Shown in pieces: positions 45,282 to 53,988 of a stretch of DNA of 64,000 nucleotides. Below the pieces are notes generated by a model that searched no databases, was not told the DNA's origin, and was given only the letters and a program-made list of their open reading frames with translations. Origin of the DNA: Xenococcaceae cyanobacterium MO_188.B32. GTDB taxonomy: Bacteria > Cyanobacteriota > Cyanobacteriia > Cyanobacteriales > Xenococcaceae. A program made the position numbers and the translations under genes. Where the stretch lies: positions 1 through 64,000 of the forward strand of contig JASJDJ010000008.1 of assembly GCA_030065635.1 (NCBI GenBank), given 5' to 3'. Within the stretch, counting starts at the first letter, position 1; the number at the start of each line of letters is the position of its first letter.

Positions 45282-45566
45282 ATGTAGATTTACGTAGGAA
45301 ATCTCTCTTATGAGATTAACCGAGAACACCTTACTAAAGTCTTTACTGGGTATGGTACTGTTCGGCGAGTTCATCTTCCCACCTGTCGCAATCTAGGTCT
45401 TTTACGAGGCTTTGCTTTTGTGGCAACGGAAACAGAATATGAAGAAGATAAAGCTATTAAAGCTTTAAATAAAGCGGAATTGATGGAGCGAGGATTGAAT
45501 ATTAACAAAGCTAAACCTCGCGAAAATAGAAATTCGAGAGGAGGTCGTAAAAATAATCGCTTCTGA
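45282..45566 (+). pseudogene. RRM-type RNA-binding protein gene with stop at codon 2
   Basis: A strong AGGAGG site (45265-45270) precedes ATG at 45282-45284, but the next codon is TAG. The frame then stays open for 92 codons encoding a complete RRM: RNP2 IYVGNLSY, RNP1 RGFAFVAT, then EEDKAIKALNKAELMERGLN and a basic RENRNSRGGRKNNRF tail. This is the cyanobacterial Rbp family, whose members usually begin MSIYVGNL. A Ser codon (TCG) changed to TAG would explain the stop. A substitution at the normally conserved TDRETG loop (TCRNLG) also points to decay. Initiation at the ATT of IYVGNL cannot be fully excluded. Confidence 0.75.
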
Positions 45567-45663
45567 GCTTTGAGGTTAAATAAATAACGCTTCTAGGAAT
45601 CAAACTAATCAATTATACTAGAGCTTTCCTAGAGGCGTTTTGTTGTCTGAATGAGGAAACCTA

Positions 45664-45840
45664 ATGTCTAAACGTCGTAATGCTAAAAAAGAAAAAGCGG
45701 AACGTAATAAATTAAATGCGAGAAAATTCCGTAAACCATCTTCTCGTTACTCTGGAAGGGGTAAAAGATACTATAGCAATAATAGTAAGTCAAAAACTGA
45801 GGAAAATCAATCTTCCTCATCAGATGCTTCGAGTAATTAG
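45664..45840 (+). CDS. Small basic protein, unknown
   Basis: A 58-residue, very basic protein: MSKRRNAKKEKAERNKLNAR, then KFRKPSSRYSGRGKRYYSNN and a Ser-rich acidic end. The composition suggests RNA or ribosome association. It follows the RRM gene by about 100 bp on the same strand. No close family name can be given. Confidence 0.6.
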   Translation: MSKRRNAKKEKAERNKLNARKFRKPSSRYSGRGKRYYSNNSKSKTEENQSSSSDASSN

Positions 45841-45890
45841 AGCCTTATTTTCAGCAACTGAGTTAATTCTTAGTTTAGATAACTAAGTAA

Positions 45891-46313
45891 TTAACCAGCT
45901 TGCAATTTTTGCCACTCTTGTTGTAAATACTTCCCCCATTTGGCAGCAAGAATAACGTCGGTAAAAGGAATTTTTAGTTTCTTTTCTCGATCTACCAAGC
46001 TAAATTCAAGCGCAGTTTTGCCTTTACTGGGGGGATTGTCCCAGTCAACAGGACGATCGCCTACTAGTAAAGTAATCTTTTCTACTTCTGTCAAGGAAAA
46101 AGTACTAATTTCGATTAACCCCTTGCGTGTGGGTTTTCCCCAAGTTAATTCCTGACCTTTTTTACCTAATACCGAATAAATGTCGTACTTGGCATTATCA
46201 AAATCTTCTGCCCAAACACGATATTTTTCTACTTTTTGATATTCATTCCAACCCATTCTAGCTAACCAAATAAATACGGCTAGTAACGGTAGCCAAAGTA
46301 GTCCTCTTTCCAT
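45891..46313 (-). CDS. Membrane-anchored protein of unknown function
   Basis: A 140-residue protein with an N-terminal signal-anchor helix (GLLWLPLLAVFIWLARMGW, about 4-22). A soluble domain follows that includes VWAEDFDNAKYDIYSVLGKK (about 33-52), GKPTRKGLIEISTFSLTEVE and KIPFTDVILAAKWGKYLQQE. No recognised family; it looks like a conserved cyanobacterial hypothetical. It starts 16 bp after the channel gene's stop on the same strand and is probably co-transcribed with it. Confidence 0.65.
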   Translation of the reverse strand: MERGLLWLPLLAVFIWLARMGWNEYQKVEKYRVWAEDFDNAKYDIYSVLGKKGQELTWGKPTRKGLIEISTFSLTEVEKITLLVGDRPVDWDNPPSKGKTALEFSLVDREKKLKIPFTDVILAAKWGKYLQQEWQKLQAG

Positions 46314-46329
46314 AAATTCTCCTCATTAT

Positions 46330-47142
46330 TTAATTACTGCTAAGACTATTTTCTGGCAAGATTGCCCCACATCTTTTGCAAAACTTAGCGTCAGGATCGT
46401 GACGAGACAAACCACAATTAAAACATTCTTTTTCCACTAGATTAACAGTTTTAAGAACTTGTTTAATTAATTCACTTAATTGCCAAGGAATAAACAAGAC
46501 TCCTGTTAAAATCATTAATAAAGTCATTGCTCTTCCTGCTTCGGATAGGGGAGTAACATCACCATAACCAACTGTGGTCATAGTAACAACGACAAAATAG
46601 AAAGCATCAAAAAAGTTTTTTAAACCCTGAGTATTAATTTGGTGTTCTACTTGATAAATTAAGCCAGCATAGACAAAAATTAAGGAAAAAAGTGTTAAAA
46701 AAATCCGTGCAAAAATAATACCATCCTGAGTTTTAATTCCAAATAACTTAGTTTCTAGTCGCCAGAACCGAATTATCCTTAAGATACGAAACCATCTAAA
46801 AACACGGAAAAATCGAAAATCCATTGCCCCTAATAGTAAAGGCAAAATAGCAATTAAATCTATCATTGAGAAGATACTAAAGAAAAATTTACGCCTATTT
46901 TCAGCCGACCAAAAACGCAAAAAATATTCAATAGTAAAAATAACTAAAATAATTAGATCGAGAATATGGAAACTATTCGCTAATTGAGGAGGGAGGGGAT
47001 AAGTTTGAGCAACAAATATGCCAGAAGAAAGTAAAATTAACCCAAGTACAATTAAATTAATAGCTAAACCTAAGCTAGTTTCTATATCCTCAAGATAAAA
47101 AGCGGTTTTCTCGCGTAAAGAAGGCATATATTGTAAAAGCAC
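46330..47142 (-). CDS. Voltage-gated-type potassium channel with C-terminal zinc ribbon
   Basis: A 270-residue, six-helix channel subunit. An S4-like, Arg-rich helix RFFRVFRWFRILRIIRFWR lies at about residues 108-126. The pore region has the K+ selectivity filter in VVVTMTTVGYGDVTPLSEAG (about 184-203). A short cytoplasmic tail carries a double CxxC zinc ribbon, CFNCGLSRHDPDAKFCKRCG (about 242-261). Tetramers would conduct K+ across the cytoplasmic or thylakoid membrane; the basic S4 suggests voltage sensing. The zinc ribbon may act as a regulatory or assembly module. It lies 16 bp downstream of tyrA on the same strand. Confidence 0.9.
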   Translation of the reverse strand: MLLQYMPSLREKTAFYLEDIETSLGLAINLIVLGLILLSSGIFVAQTYPLPPQLANSFHILDLIILVIFTIEYFLRFWSAENRRKFFFSIFSMIDLIAILPLLLGAMDFRFFRVFRWFRILRIIRFWRLETKLFGIKTQDGIIFARIFLTLFSLIFVYAGLIYQVEHQINTQGLKNFFDAFYFVVVTMTTVGYGDVTPLSEAGRAMTLLMILTGVLFIPWQLSELIKQVLKTVNLVEKECFNCGLSRHDPDAKFCKRCGAILPENSLSSN

Positions 47143-47157
47143 AGAGTTAGTTATTCG

Positions 47158-47997
47158 TTAATTCAGAAACTTGGGTCTGGCTTGCTGATTAGTTTCTAAT
47201 ACTCGTTCTAAATTATCCCAGTTTTCTCGTTCGATTTGTGTAATTATTTCATCTAGACTGTGACGATATTGTGCTAGCGATCGCAAAAGAGCCTGACGAT
47301 TGTATTTTGCCATCATCATTCCTAACTCAGGGTTGCCACCACCAACTCTACTAGTGTCGCGAAATCCAGAACTAGCAAGTTTTTGAGCTAATTCTAAAAC
47401 TTGGGAGTCCCTCTCTTGCAAACAACTAGTAATTAAATTAGTACTGATAATTACAGGTAAATGAGAGATCCAAGCAACAGCACGGTCGTGAACTTCAGGA
47501 GAACAGACATAAGTCATCATACCAAGCGCTCGCGCTATAGCTTCTAATTTTTCTACTGCTACTGGTGGGGTTGTAGCTGTGGGAGTAAAGACATAAGCAG
47601 CACCAGTAAATAAATCGGTTTGGGCTGCATGAATTCCTCGATCGGTATTTCCTGCCATGGGATGCCCACCCAAGAAATTAGACCATAAAGGGGTACAAGC
47701 TTCAACTATAGGTTCTTTCACCGAACCCACATCTGTAACAATAGTGTCAGGAGATAGATAAGGGACAAGTCGAGCTACTATAGATGCGATCGAACCTATG
47801 GGGGTGCAGACAATAACTATTTCTGCTGCTGCCAATAGACTTAAATCCGTACTTGCATAATCTACAATATTCTTTTCTAAAGCAATCTGACAGGTAGTTT
47901 CTTGACGAGAAACTCCTAAAATTTCATGTCCTCGAGTTTTTAAATCTAGTCCCAAAGAACCACCAATTAAACCCAAACCAACAATACCTATTTTCAT
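47158..47997 (-). CDS. tyrA: Prephenate/arogenate dehydrogenase
   Basis: A 279-residue protein. The N-terminal Rossmann fold is MKIGIVGLGLIGGSLGLDLK (GxGxxG, residues 1-20). The substrate-binding helical domain has HPMAGNTDRGIHAAQTDLFT (about 106-125, the conserved His/Gly region) and SSGFRDTSRVGGGNPELGMM (about 218-237). It oxidises arogenate (the usual substrate in cyanobacteria) or prephenate with NADP+ in tyrosine synthesis, and tyrosine feeds homogentisate, tocopherol and plastoquinone. Length is normal. The gene precedes a substrate-binding lipoprotein gene on the same strand, separated by a heptamer-type spacer. Confidence 0.92.
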   Translation of the reverse strand: MKIGIVGLGLIGGSLGLDLKTRGHEILGVSRQETTCQIALEKNIVDYASTDLSLLAAAEIVIVCTPIGSIASIVARLVPYLSPDTIVTDVGSVKEPIVEACTPLWSNFLGGHPMAGNTDRGIHAAQTDLFTGAAYVFTPTATTPPVAVEKLEAIARALGMMTYVCSPEVHDRAVAWISHLPVIISTNLITSCLQERDSQVLELAQKLASSGFRDTSRVGGGNPELGMMMAKYNRQALLRSLAQYRHSLDEIITQIERENWDNLERVLETNQQARPKFLN

Positions 47998-48026
47998 TAA
48001 TAACTGATTACTGATTACTGATTACT
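47998..48026. repeat. Heptamer repeat (TGATTAC)n
   Basis: Three tandem units of ACTGATT occur at the tyrA start and the end of the adjacent lipoprotein gene, filling the spacer. Confidence 0.75.
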
Positions 48027-49763
48027 GCCTTCAGGGCGTTTCCACTCCATAATATTCCAAGTTCTGGTATCCCAAGGAGTCAAGTCTACACCAATTAAGT
48101 TGTTACTAACTCCTACTACATCAGCCCGATGAATTAAAGGTATTGCCGAAGCATTGTTAATTATTAGGTCATTCATCTTAATAAAGATTTGTTTTCTTTT
48201 TTCTCGATCGAGTTCTGTTTTAGCCTGCTGCCAAAGTCGATCGTATTCGGGGTTGCAATGACGAGCAGTATTCCTTCCACTCCAGTTATTGGCTTTTTGA
48301 GAGATTTCCGAACAGGTGTAAGTTTCCATATAAGTTAGAGGATCGGGATTAGTAATAGTTCTGGTAAACATTTGCAAATCTGCATAAAAATGTTCGGTGG
48401 TATCATTGCTAGCAGGATCGCTAGAGAAAAAGATACTAGCATCAATGCTTTTTAGTTCTACTCCAATACCCAAAGACTGCAACGCTTGTTTAATAACTTC
48501 TTGGGTTTTTTGACGCAAAGGATTAACCGAAGTTTGAAACAATACATTCATTTCCACTCCATTTTTATCGCGAATACCATTATTATTGGTATCTTGCCAA
48601 CCAGCTTCATCGAGTAAAGTAGCAGCCTTATTTAGATTAAATTCATAGCTAGTATTAGGAGAAACATATTGGGATGGCGCGACCAAAAAGTTAGCGGTTG
48701 GCTGACCTGTAACCCCGTATAATTGTTCGGAAATGGTATCGCGATCGACAGCTAAAAACAATGCCTGACGAACTTTAATGTCGGTTAAAAAAGGATGGGG
48801 AAATTTTATACTAGAACGTTCTCCATCTTTAGTAGCTTTGTTCGGATCGGTATGATTAATGACTATGCGCTCCATCGAACCACCTAAATTGGAGACTACT
48901 TTTCCTTTACCAGCAGCTTCTAATTGTTTTAAGACGGGGGCTTCTACCTGAAGATTGTAGGCAAAATCTGCATCCCCTGTTTGTAAAACTGCTCTAGCTG
49001 CGGAGGTAGCATCGCCACCACCTTTAAGTTCGATCCGTTTAAAAGCTAGTTCGTCTACGCCAGGAAATTCGGGATTGGGTTCGTAAACCACAATATCCCC
49101 TGGTTTAAATTCTACTACTCGATAAGCCCCCGTTCCCACAGGCATGAGGTTGGCAGGAGCTTCTCTAGCATTGGCACCGTTATACTCTTCAAAGATATGC
49201 TTGGGCAAAATTGCCCCTTCTTGCCCCACGAATACTCCAAACCAAGCAGGATTGACTTCTTTGAAATGAATTTTTATAGTATATTCATCGAGCGCTTCAA
49301 TACGATCGATTAACTCATAAATTCCTGCGGTTATTGCCCCCACATCAGGATTCGTCACAAATTGATAAGTGAAAATAACATCAGCAGCAGTAAACGGCGT
49401 TCCATCAGACCATTTTAATTCTTCTTTTAGTTTCCAAGTAACAGATTTACCATCAGGAGATAATCCCCCATTTTCTCTTGTCGGTATTTCCGCAGCTAAA
49501 AAAGGAATTAGCTCATCTTTATTATTGAAACTTGCTAATGGCTCAAGCGTAATACGAGACGCTTCTAGATCTTTAGAACCATTAGAAAGATGGGGATTAA
49601 GAATAGTCGGGGCTTGCCAATAAAGTAATTTAAGAACCTCGCTATTACCTTTTGTCTGAGCAAATTCACTTTCAGAATTACAAGCAGCAAAAACTAAAAC
49701 AGATAACAAAGGGAAATAAAAGGTAGATAAGAACCGAATTAATAATCGTTTAGGAAGCACCAC
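48015..49763 (-). CDS. Oligopeptide-type ABC transporter substrate-binding lipoprotein (copy 1)
   Basis: A 582-residue SBP_bac_5 family protein. The lipobox lies in LLSVLVFAACNSESE (Cys about 27). Family landmarks: LKEELKWSDGTPFTAADVIF (about 112-131) and AEEDG-type motifs, PVGTGAYRVVEFKPGDIVVY, and VRQALFLAVDRDTISEQLYG (about 330-349). It would bind a peptide or other solute at the outer face of the membrane for an Opp/Dpp-type importer. No permease or ATPase gene is adjacent. A second paralogue lies 420 bp upstream on the same strand, so the two may be expressed separately. Confidence 0.9.
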   Translation of the reverse strand: MVLPKRLLIRFLSTFYFPLLSVLVFAACNSESEFAQTKGNSEVLKLLYWQAPTILNPHLSNGSKDLEASRITLEPLASFNNKDELIPFLAAEIPTRENGGLSPDGKSVTWKLKEELKWSDGTPFTAADVIFTYQFVTNPDVGAITAGIYELIDRIEALDEYTIKIHFKEVNPAWFGVFVGQEGAILPKHIFEEYNGANAREAPANLMPVGTGAYRVVEFKPGDIVVYEPNPEFPGVDELAFKRIELKGGGDATSAARAVLQTGDADFAYNLQVEAPVLKQLEAAGKGKVVSNLGGSMERIVINHTDPNKATKDGERSSIKFPHPFLTDIKVRQALFLAVDRDTISEQLYGVTGQPTANFLVAPSQYVSPNTSYEFNLNKAATLLDEAGWQDTNNNGIRDKNGVEMNVLFQTSVNPLRQKTQEVIKQALQSLGIGVELKSIDASIFFSSDPASNDTTEHFYADLQMFTRTITNPDPLTYMETYTCSEISQKANNWSGRNTARHCNPEYDRLWQQAKTELDREKRKQIFIKMNDLIINNASAIPLIHRADVVGVSNNLIGVDLTPWDTRTWNIMEWKRPEGSNQ

Positions 49764-50182
49764 GCTATCATACTCCTCAAGTAATTTTAATTATTATGGG
49801 TAATATTTCAGCATTTTGATTTAACTATCTATCTAAAGGATGAAATTACTTTATATTTTATCCTTCCCAGGTAGTGGAATATTTATTTCTAAAGATAGGC
49901 TACATTTTATTCAAAGTGAAGCTAGATTGATGGGGCAAATATTTTTAATAATAGATCGTATTGGAGGAGGAGTAGAAGTTTTCCGTCATATATGGATTGC
50001 TCGAATATTATTAGTGGGATAGGTTCAAAGAAGCGTGCATAATACCAATTTGCAGTCTAAAGCGTAACTTTCAACATCGTAGTTTGTCGAACAAAACGCC
50101 GACTAATCTTGGAATCCGCCGATTAGACAATTAACTTTAAAGTATTGACAATTGTTTGGTCAACAATTAACCACCAACAAAA
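49764..50182. other. 419-bp stretch without a confident gene
   Basis: A 60-codon + frame at 49840-50022 was examined and left out. Imperfect inverted copies of GCCGAC/CCGATTAG occur around 50090-50130, after a region rich in AT. No promoter or operator can be assigned with confidence. Confidence 0.4.
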
Positions 50183-51988
50183 CTACTCAGTAATTTTCAA
50201 CTCTTCTAAATTCCAAAAAGCTCCTCCTAAAGCTGAATATTCTATAGTTTGAATATTATTACGCACTGCACCCAATGCTAAAGGATTAACTAAATAAATA
50301 AAAGGTACTTTTTCTTCAACCAAAGTCTGAATTTCTGCATAAATAGCTTTACGTTTTTCTGGATCTAATTCCCTGGCACCTTTGATAAAAAGCTGACCGA
50401 TTTCTTCTTCCCAAGGGTCTACTTTTCTACCTTGAAGTGGAGTTTGACCAGGTTTTGGTTTTTGATTAAACATATGTAAGCTACCATCAGGGTTCCAGAT
50501 ATTCGCTCCACTATTAGGTTCATTACCACCAGTAAAACCAAGTAAAACACATTCCCACTCCAGGGAGTTACTGAGTTTATTAGTTAAAACATTAAAAGCG
50601 ATGGGGCTAAAATTCACTTGAATCCCGATTTTGCCCAAATCTCCAGCTATTTGTGAACCCATACCTTCCCTAATTTTATTACCAGAATTAGTAGTTAGGG
50701 TAAAGCTTACTCGGTTACCTCGATCGTCTAGTAATTGTTGCTTGTTATTGTACTTAAATCCAGCTTGTTTTAATAACTGTCTGGCTTTTTCTGGGTCGTA
50801 ATCATAGCCTTTCAAGCCATCATAATAAAAAGGTGATTGTACCGAAACAAAAGATGTTTGTGGTTCACCCAAGCCTCGATAAATATTATTTACCATTCTT
50901 TGGCGATCGATTCCATAAGCAATGGCTTTTCTGAATTTAAGGTTATTAAACCAACGAGATTTAATCGGATTGACTAAAGGCTTACCATTTCTCGAACCAG
51001 TATTAAGATTGAAAAGAATAAAAGTAGTTCCATAGTTAGGACCACCATTATAAATAGTAAAATTGCCTCGGTCTTCTTCTTTTTTTAAGAGAGAAAAATA
51101 TTCAGGATAGACAAAAACAGAATCTAACCCACCAGAACGAAATTGGAGTAAAAAGGTATCAGTAGATTCAACTATTTCCCAGACTACTCTGTCAATGTAA
51201 GGTAATTGATTTCCTGCTTCTTTTTTCCAGTAAGAAGGATTGCGCTCAAATACTACCCGTTCACTGGTAGTGTAATTTCTAATCTTATAAGGACCACTAG
51301 CGGGAATTTTTCCTGGAGGAGTATCTACCGACCAAGTAGACAGAAAAAGCAAATTTCCATCTTTATCTTTTTTTTCAACCGTTTCTTTTAAAATGTGAGC
51401 AGGTAAAATTCCCGTCCCAGTTGTTCCTAAAAAGGGAGCGAAGGGTTCGGGCAAGGTAAATTCTATTTGCAAGTCATTAAGTTTGCGTACTTTGGGTAAA
51501 GCCCTACTTTGACCAATACGTAAAACATCGCGCATCCCAGTGGGAATAGCTTCGTTAAAGTAAAGTTGATTGTAAGTAAAATCTACATCATCAGCAGTGA
51601 GGGGATGTCCATCCGACCATTTTAAATTTTCTTTAAGAGTAAATACAATCCGCAGCTTATCTGCTGAAATTGACCAAGATTTAGCTAAAGATGGTTTTAT
51701 TTCTCCTGTAAAAGGGTCTTGCTCTGTCAATCCAGCAAAAATCATCCCGCCAACATCGCTGCTAGTTTTATCTTGAGAAATTACAGGATTAAAAGTTTTC
51801 GGTCCTTCAAGAATAGCTAGTACTATTTGAGGAGGCTGACTAGCATCAGATTTTAACATAGCTGGATTGCAGCCAGTAATAACCATAGCTGTAACTATAG
51901 CTAAAGCAAGCGTGCTTTTCAACGGCAACCTTTGTCCTCTCAATTTCAGCCATTTAGGAATGGAATGGGAATAAGTAGATAAACGCAA
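50183..51988 (-). CDS. Oligopeptide-type ABC transporter substrate-binding lipoprotein (copy 2)
   Basis: A 601-residue SBP_bac_5 protein, diverged from its neighbour. The signal peptide TLALAIVTAMVITGC has a lipobox ending in Cys about 40. VFTLKENLKWSDGHPLTADD (about 111-130), the IPASGPYKIRNYTTSERVVF block and LKFRKAIAYGIDRQRMVNNI (about 349-368) follow the family pattern. The two paralogues share domain order but little identity outside these blocks, so they probably bind different ligands. The membrane and ATPase partners must lie elsewhere in the genome. Confidence 0.9.
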   Translation of the reverse strand: MRLSTYSHSIPKWLKLRGQRLPLKSTLALAIVTAMVITGCNPAMLKSDASQPPQIVLAILEGPKTFNPVISQDKTSSDVGGMIFAGLTEQDPFTGEIKPSLAKSWSISADKLRIVFTLKENLKWSDGHPLTADDVDFTYNQLYFNEAIPTGMRDVLRIGQSRALPKVRKLNDLQIEFTLPEPFAPFLGTTGTGILPAHILKETVEKKDKDGNLLFLSTWSVDTPPGKIPASGPYKIRNYTTSERVVFERNPSYWKKEAGNQLPYIDRVVWEIVESTDTFLLQFRSGGLDSVFVYPEYFSLLKKEEDRGNFTIYNGGPNYGTTFILFNLNTGSRNGKPLVNPIKSRWFNNLKFRKAIAYGIDRQRMVNNIYRGLGEPQTSFVSVQSPFYYDGLKGYDYDPEKARQLLKQAGFKYNNKQQLLDDRGNRVSFTLTTNSGNKIREGMGSQIAGDLGKIGIQVNFSPIAFNVLTNKLSNSLEWECVLLGFTGGNEPNSGANIWNPDGSLHMFNQKPKPGQTPLQGRKVDPWEEEIGQLFIKGARELDPEKRKAIYAEIQTLVEEKVPFIYLVNPLALGAVRNNIQTIEYSALGGAFWNLEELKITE

Positions 51989-52049
51989 AATTGACTAATC
52001 CTCGCTCGACAATAAGATCGTAACTAACAACTCCAAACTTCGGCTAACC

Positions 52050-52427
52050 CTACTGACTATCTTGACGACCTAGTTCGTAAACTCCACAACCCATACACGC
52101 CAAAATTCCGATACTAATTGCCCAACTGCTACCTAAACTAGCTTCTACGCCCCAATTACACAAAATTCCTGCAACTAAAAAAGGAATAATACTAAATATA
52201 GAAGCATAAAAAGCATTTTGCGCTTCTCTGGCAGGACGAGTCTCTTCAAATTCCTCCATAGAAGTATAGAGCGACCGCTCGGCAAAATTAAACCATCTTA
52301 CTAACTGTTCGGTAATCCATTCTTTGAGAGACGACAAACTAAGGTAGAGAGCTAATCCCCATAAACACGAACCAGCTATCGTTGCTGTATTTAACTCAAT
52401 CTGAAAAGGTAATATTTCTATCTGCAT
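52050..52427 (-). CDS. Membrane protein of unknown function
   Basis: A 125-residue protein with about three hydrophobic segments: ATIAGSCLWGLALYLSLSSL (about 15-34), FYASIFSIIPFLVAGILCNW (about 73-92) and SSWAISIGILACMGCGVYEL (about 99-118). An acidic/basic loop, MEEFEETRPAREAQN, lies between the first and second. No family recognised. Two Met codons near the start make the exact N-terminus uncertain. It is a single gene, 61 bp from the start of the lipoprotein gene. Confidence 0.6.
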   Translation of the reverse strand: MQIEILPFQIELNTATIAGSCLWGLALYLSLSSLKEWITEQLVRWFNFAERSLYTSMEEFEETRPAREAQNAFYASIFSIIPFLVAGILCNWGVEASLGSSWAISIGILACMGCGVYELGRQDSQ

Positions 52428-52723
52428 AACAAATTTTAATTTTAAATATCTTCACAAAAAAGTGCATGAGTAAGCAAATTATGTTCATATAATTACCTGT
52501 ATTTTTACTTAATTTGTAGCTTGCTGTAAAAATAATTAGATTGTATATTGGGAATGTTTATAGAAGATTTTTCAAGCGTGGGTAACGTTATTTAAGTCGG
52601 TTTATCGACTTTTTTACTATTCTTGGATAGAGAATATCTTCTGTAAAAATTCTGGGCTTGATAGACGTAGCTAATAACAGCCAATTACTAAGTAATTTAT
52701 GACGTTCCTGAACTAAAGAAAAC

Positions 52724-53374
52724 ATGATGATTAATTGTCTCAGAATAAAGCAACATCGTTTAATGTTACTTGCTGTTTTAGTCCTATCTATTTGCGTGGG
52801 AGTAGGTGGATTTAAGCAAAAGCAAATCCAAGCACTCGATGCACCAGATAAATCGACATCTCAAACCCAAAAAATAGCCAGTACTGCTTGGCAATACGGC
52901 TCGTTCCCGGTCGAAAATTTTCAGTCTTACACTTCTCCTTTTGGCTATCGTCTCTCCCCTATTGATGGAAAAAAACAATTCCATAACGGTTTAGATATGG
53001 CTGCTCCTTTGGGCAGCTATGTTCGTAGTTGGTGGACGGGCAAAGTCGTTGAAGTTTCAGACAACACACCTTGTGGTACTGCGGTAATTGTCGAGTCTGG
53101 AAGCTGGCGACACGCCTACTGCCATTTAGATGGTCATGTAGAAGTTGCTGCCAAAGGTCGTTATATGATAGACCGCAGTGGTGGTATTCAAATTTGGCAG
53201 GGTCAAGAAGTACCTGTGGGCATGAGAATTGGTCGTGTTGGTATGACAGGACGCACTACAGGCCCTCATTTACATTGGACTCTCAAATTTAATGGCAGCT
53301 ATGTAGACCCGGCTTTGGTTTTGAAAGAGATGTTCAAACAACAAGCCATGCTCAAGCCAGATCCCCTTGGTTAA
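52724..53374 (+). CDS. M23-family (LytM-type) peptidase, secreted
   Basis: A 216-residue protein. An N-terminal signal segment (HRLMLLAVLVLSICVGVGGF, about 11-30) is followed by the LytM fold: FHNGLDMAAPLGSYV (HxxxD zinc ligands, about 86-100), HAYCHLDG and GRTTGPHLHWTLKFNGSYVD (HxH, about 183-202). It would cut peptidoglycan cross-links in the periplasm or act as an activator domain. All metal ligands are present, so activity is likely. ATG 52724 and the following ATG 52727 are both possible starts. No neighbouring division gene indicates a specific partner. Confidence 0.9.
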   Translation: MMINCLRIKQHRLMLLAVLVLSICVGVGGFKQKQIQALDAPDKSTSQTQKIASTAWQYGSFPVENFQSYTSPFGYRLSPIDGKKQFHNGLDMAAPLGSYVRSWWTGKVVEVSDNTPCGTAVIVESGSWRHAYCHLDGHVEVAAKGRYMIDRSGGIQIWQGQEVPVGMRIGRVGMTGRTTGPHLHWTLKFNGSYVDPALVLKEMFKQQAMLKPDPLG

Positions 53375-53530
53375 TGTGTTTCTCCTTCAAAGAGTATTAA
53401 GCAACAAAAAAATTATTAAAACTTAATATTTTTGGAGGGCAAACTATTAAAAAATACTAAAATTTTCTGTTCCATTTTCAGATAATTAAGTTATTTAGCT
53501 CAAACATTATATTTATTAATATTTCCCGTT

Positions 53531-53674
53531 TTACTGGGGGTATTTTTGGTTGTTTAAAGACCGAATAAACTCCCGCAAAATGTCTGTTTTAGTCCGCTTT
53601 GTCTTTTTAGCGTAGCGGTTTAAGATTTTAAGCTCATGTGCGGGAACTCTTATATTTACTTGCTTCTGACACAT
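53531..53674 (-). CDS. Ribbon-helix-helix (CopG-like) DNA-binding protein
   Basis: A 47-residue protein starting at ATG 53674 behind an AAGGGG site. The sequence MCQKQVNIRVPAHELKILNR has the antiparallel strand pattern (VNIRVP) of the MetJ/Arc/CopG fold. Two helices follow, HELKILNRYAKKTKR and KTDILREFIRSL. Such dimers bind short palindromes. No toxin partner is next to it. It is divergent from the acyl-CoA synthetase gene, with a perfect palindrome between them, so it may regulate that operon and itself. Confidence 0.7.
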   Translation of the reverse strand: MCQKQVNIRVPAHELKILNRYAKKTKRTKTDILREFIRSLNNQKYPQ

Positions 53675-53793
53675 GATCCCCTTTAGTTATTTGCTATTTT
53701 AGATTGACTTACTATCAATATGCTATACTTTTAGTATACCAAAATACATTATTAGTTAAGACACAAAAGTAAATACAAAAAAACCAAATATAT

Positions 53794-53816
53794 ACTGTCA
53801 TAATAATTATGACAGT
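53794..53816. promoter_or_regulatory. Perfect 23-bp palindrome, putative operator
   Basis: ACTGTCATAAT, a central A, then ATTATGACAGT: two 11-bp arms with no mismatch. It sits 120 bp upstream of the ribbon-helix-helix start and 172 bp upstream of the acyl-CoA synthetase start. A degenerate second site, TAGTCATAACTGTC, follows at 53861-53874. The symmetry and position suit a dimeric repressor. Confidence 0.65.
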
Positions 53817-53988
53817 TAAGAATATTTGCTGTAAGTTCAGAAATAGCAAGCATTCTAGTTTAGTCATAACTGTCTTTTATTAAACAGCTATCACCTAGTC
53901 TTAAGAGTCACGAAATAATTTTTATAAAGGCTTAAAAGGCTGAAGATAGCCTTTAGGAGAAGAGAGATTTAATCTCCTTAAATTGCCA

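Noticed and set aside
45054-45374. 106-codon minus-strand frame over the start of the RRM gene
   Set aside because: Antisense shadow of the RRM coding region and of the preceding aldo/keto reductase end.
49840-50022. 60-codon + frame MKLLYILSFPGSGIFISKDR
   Set aside because: No ribosome-binding site, no recognisable family, lies in a repeat-poor spacer; may be chance.
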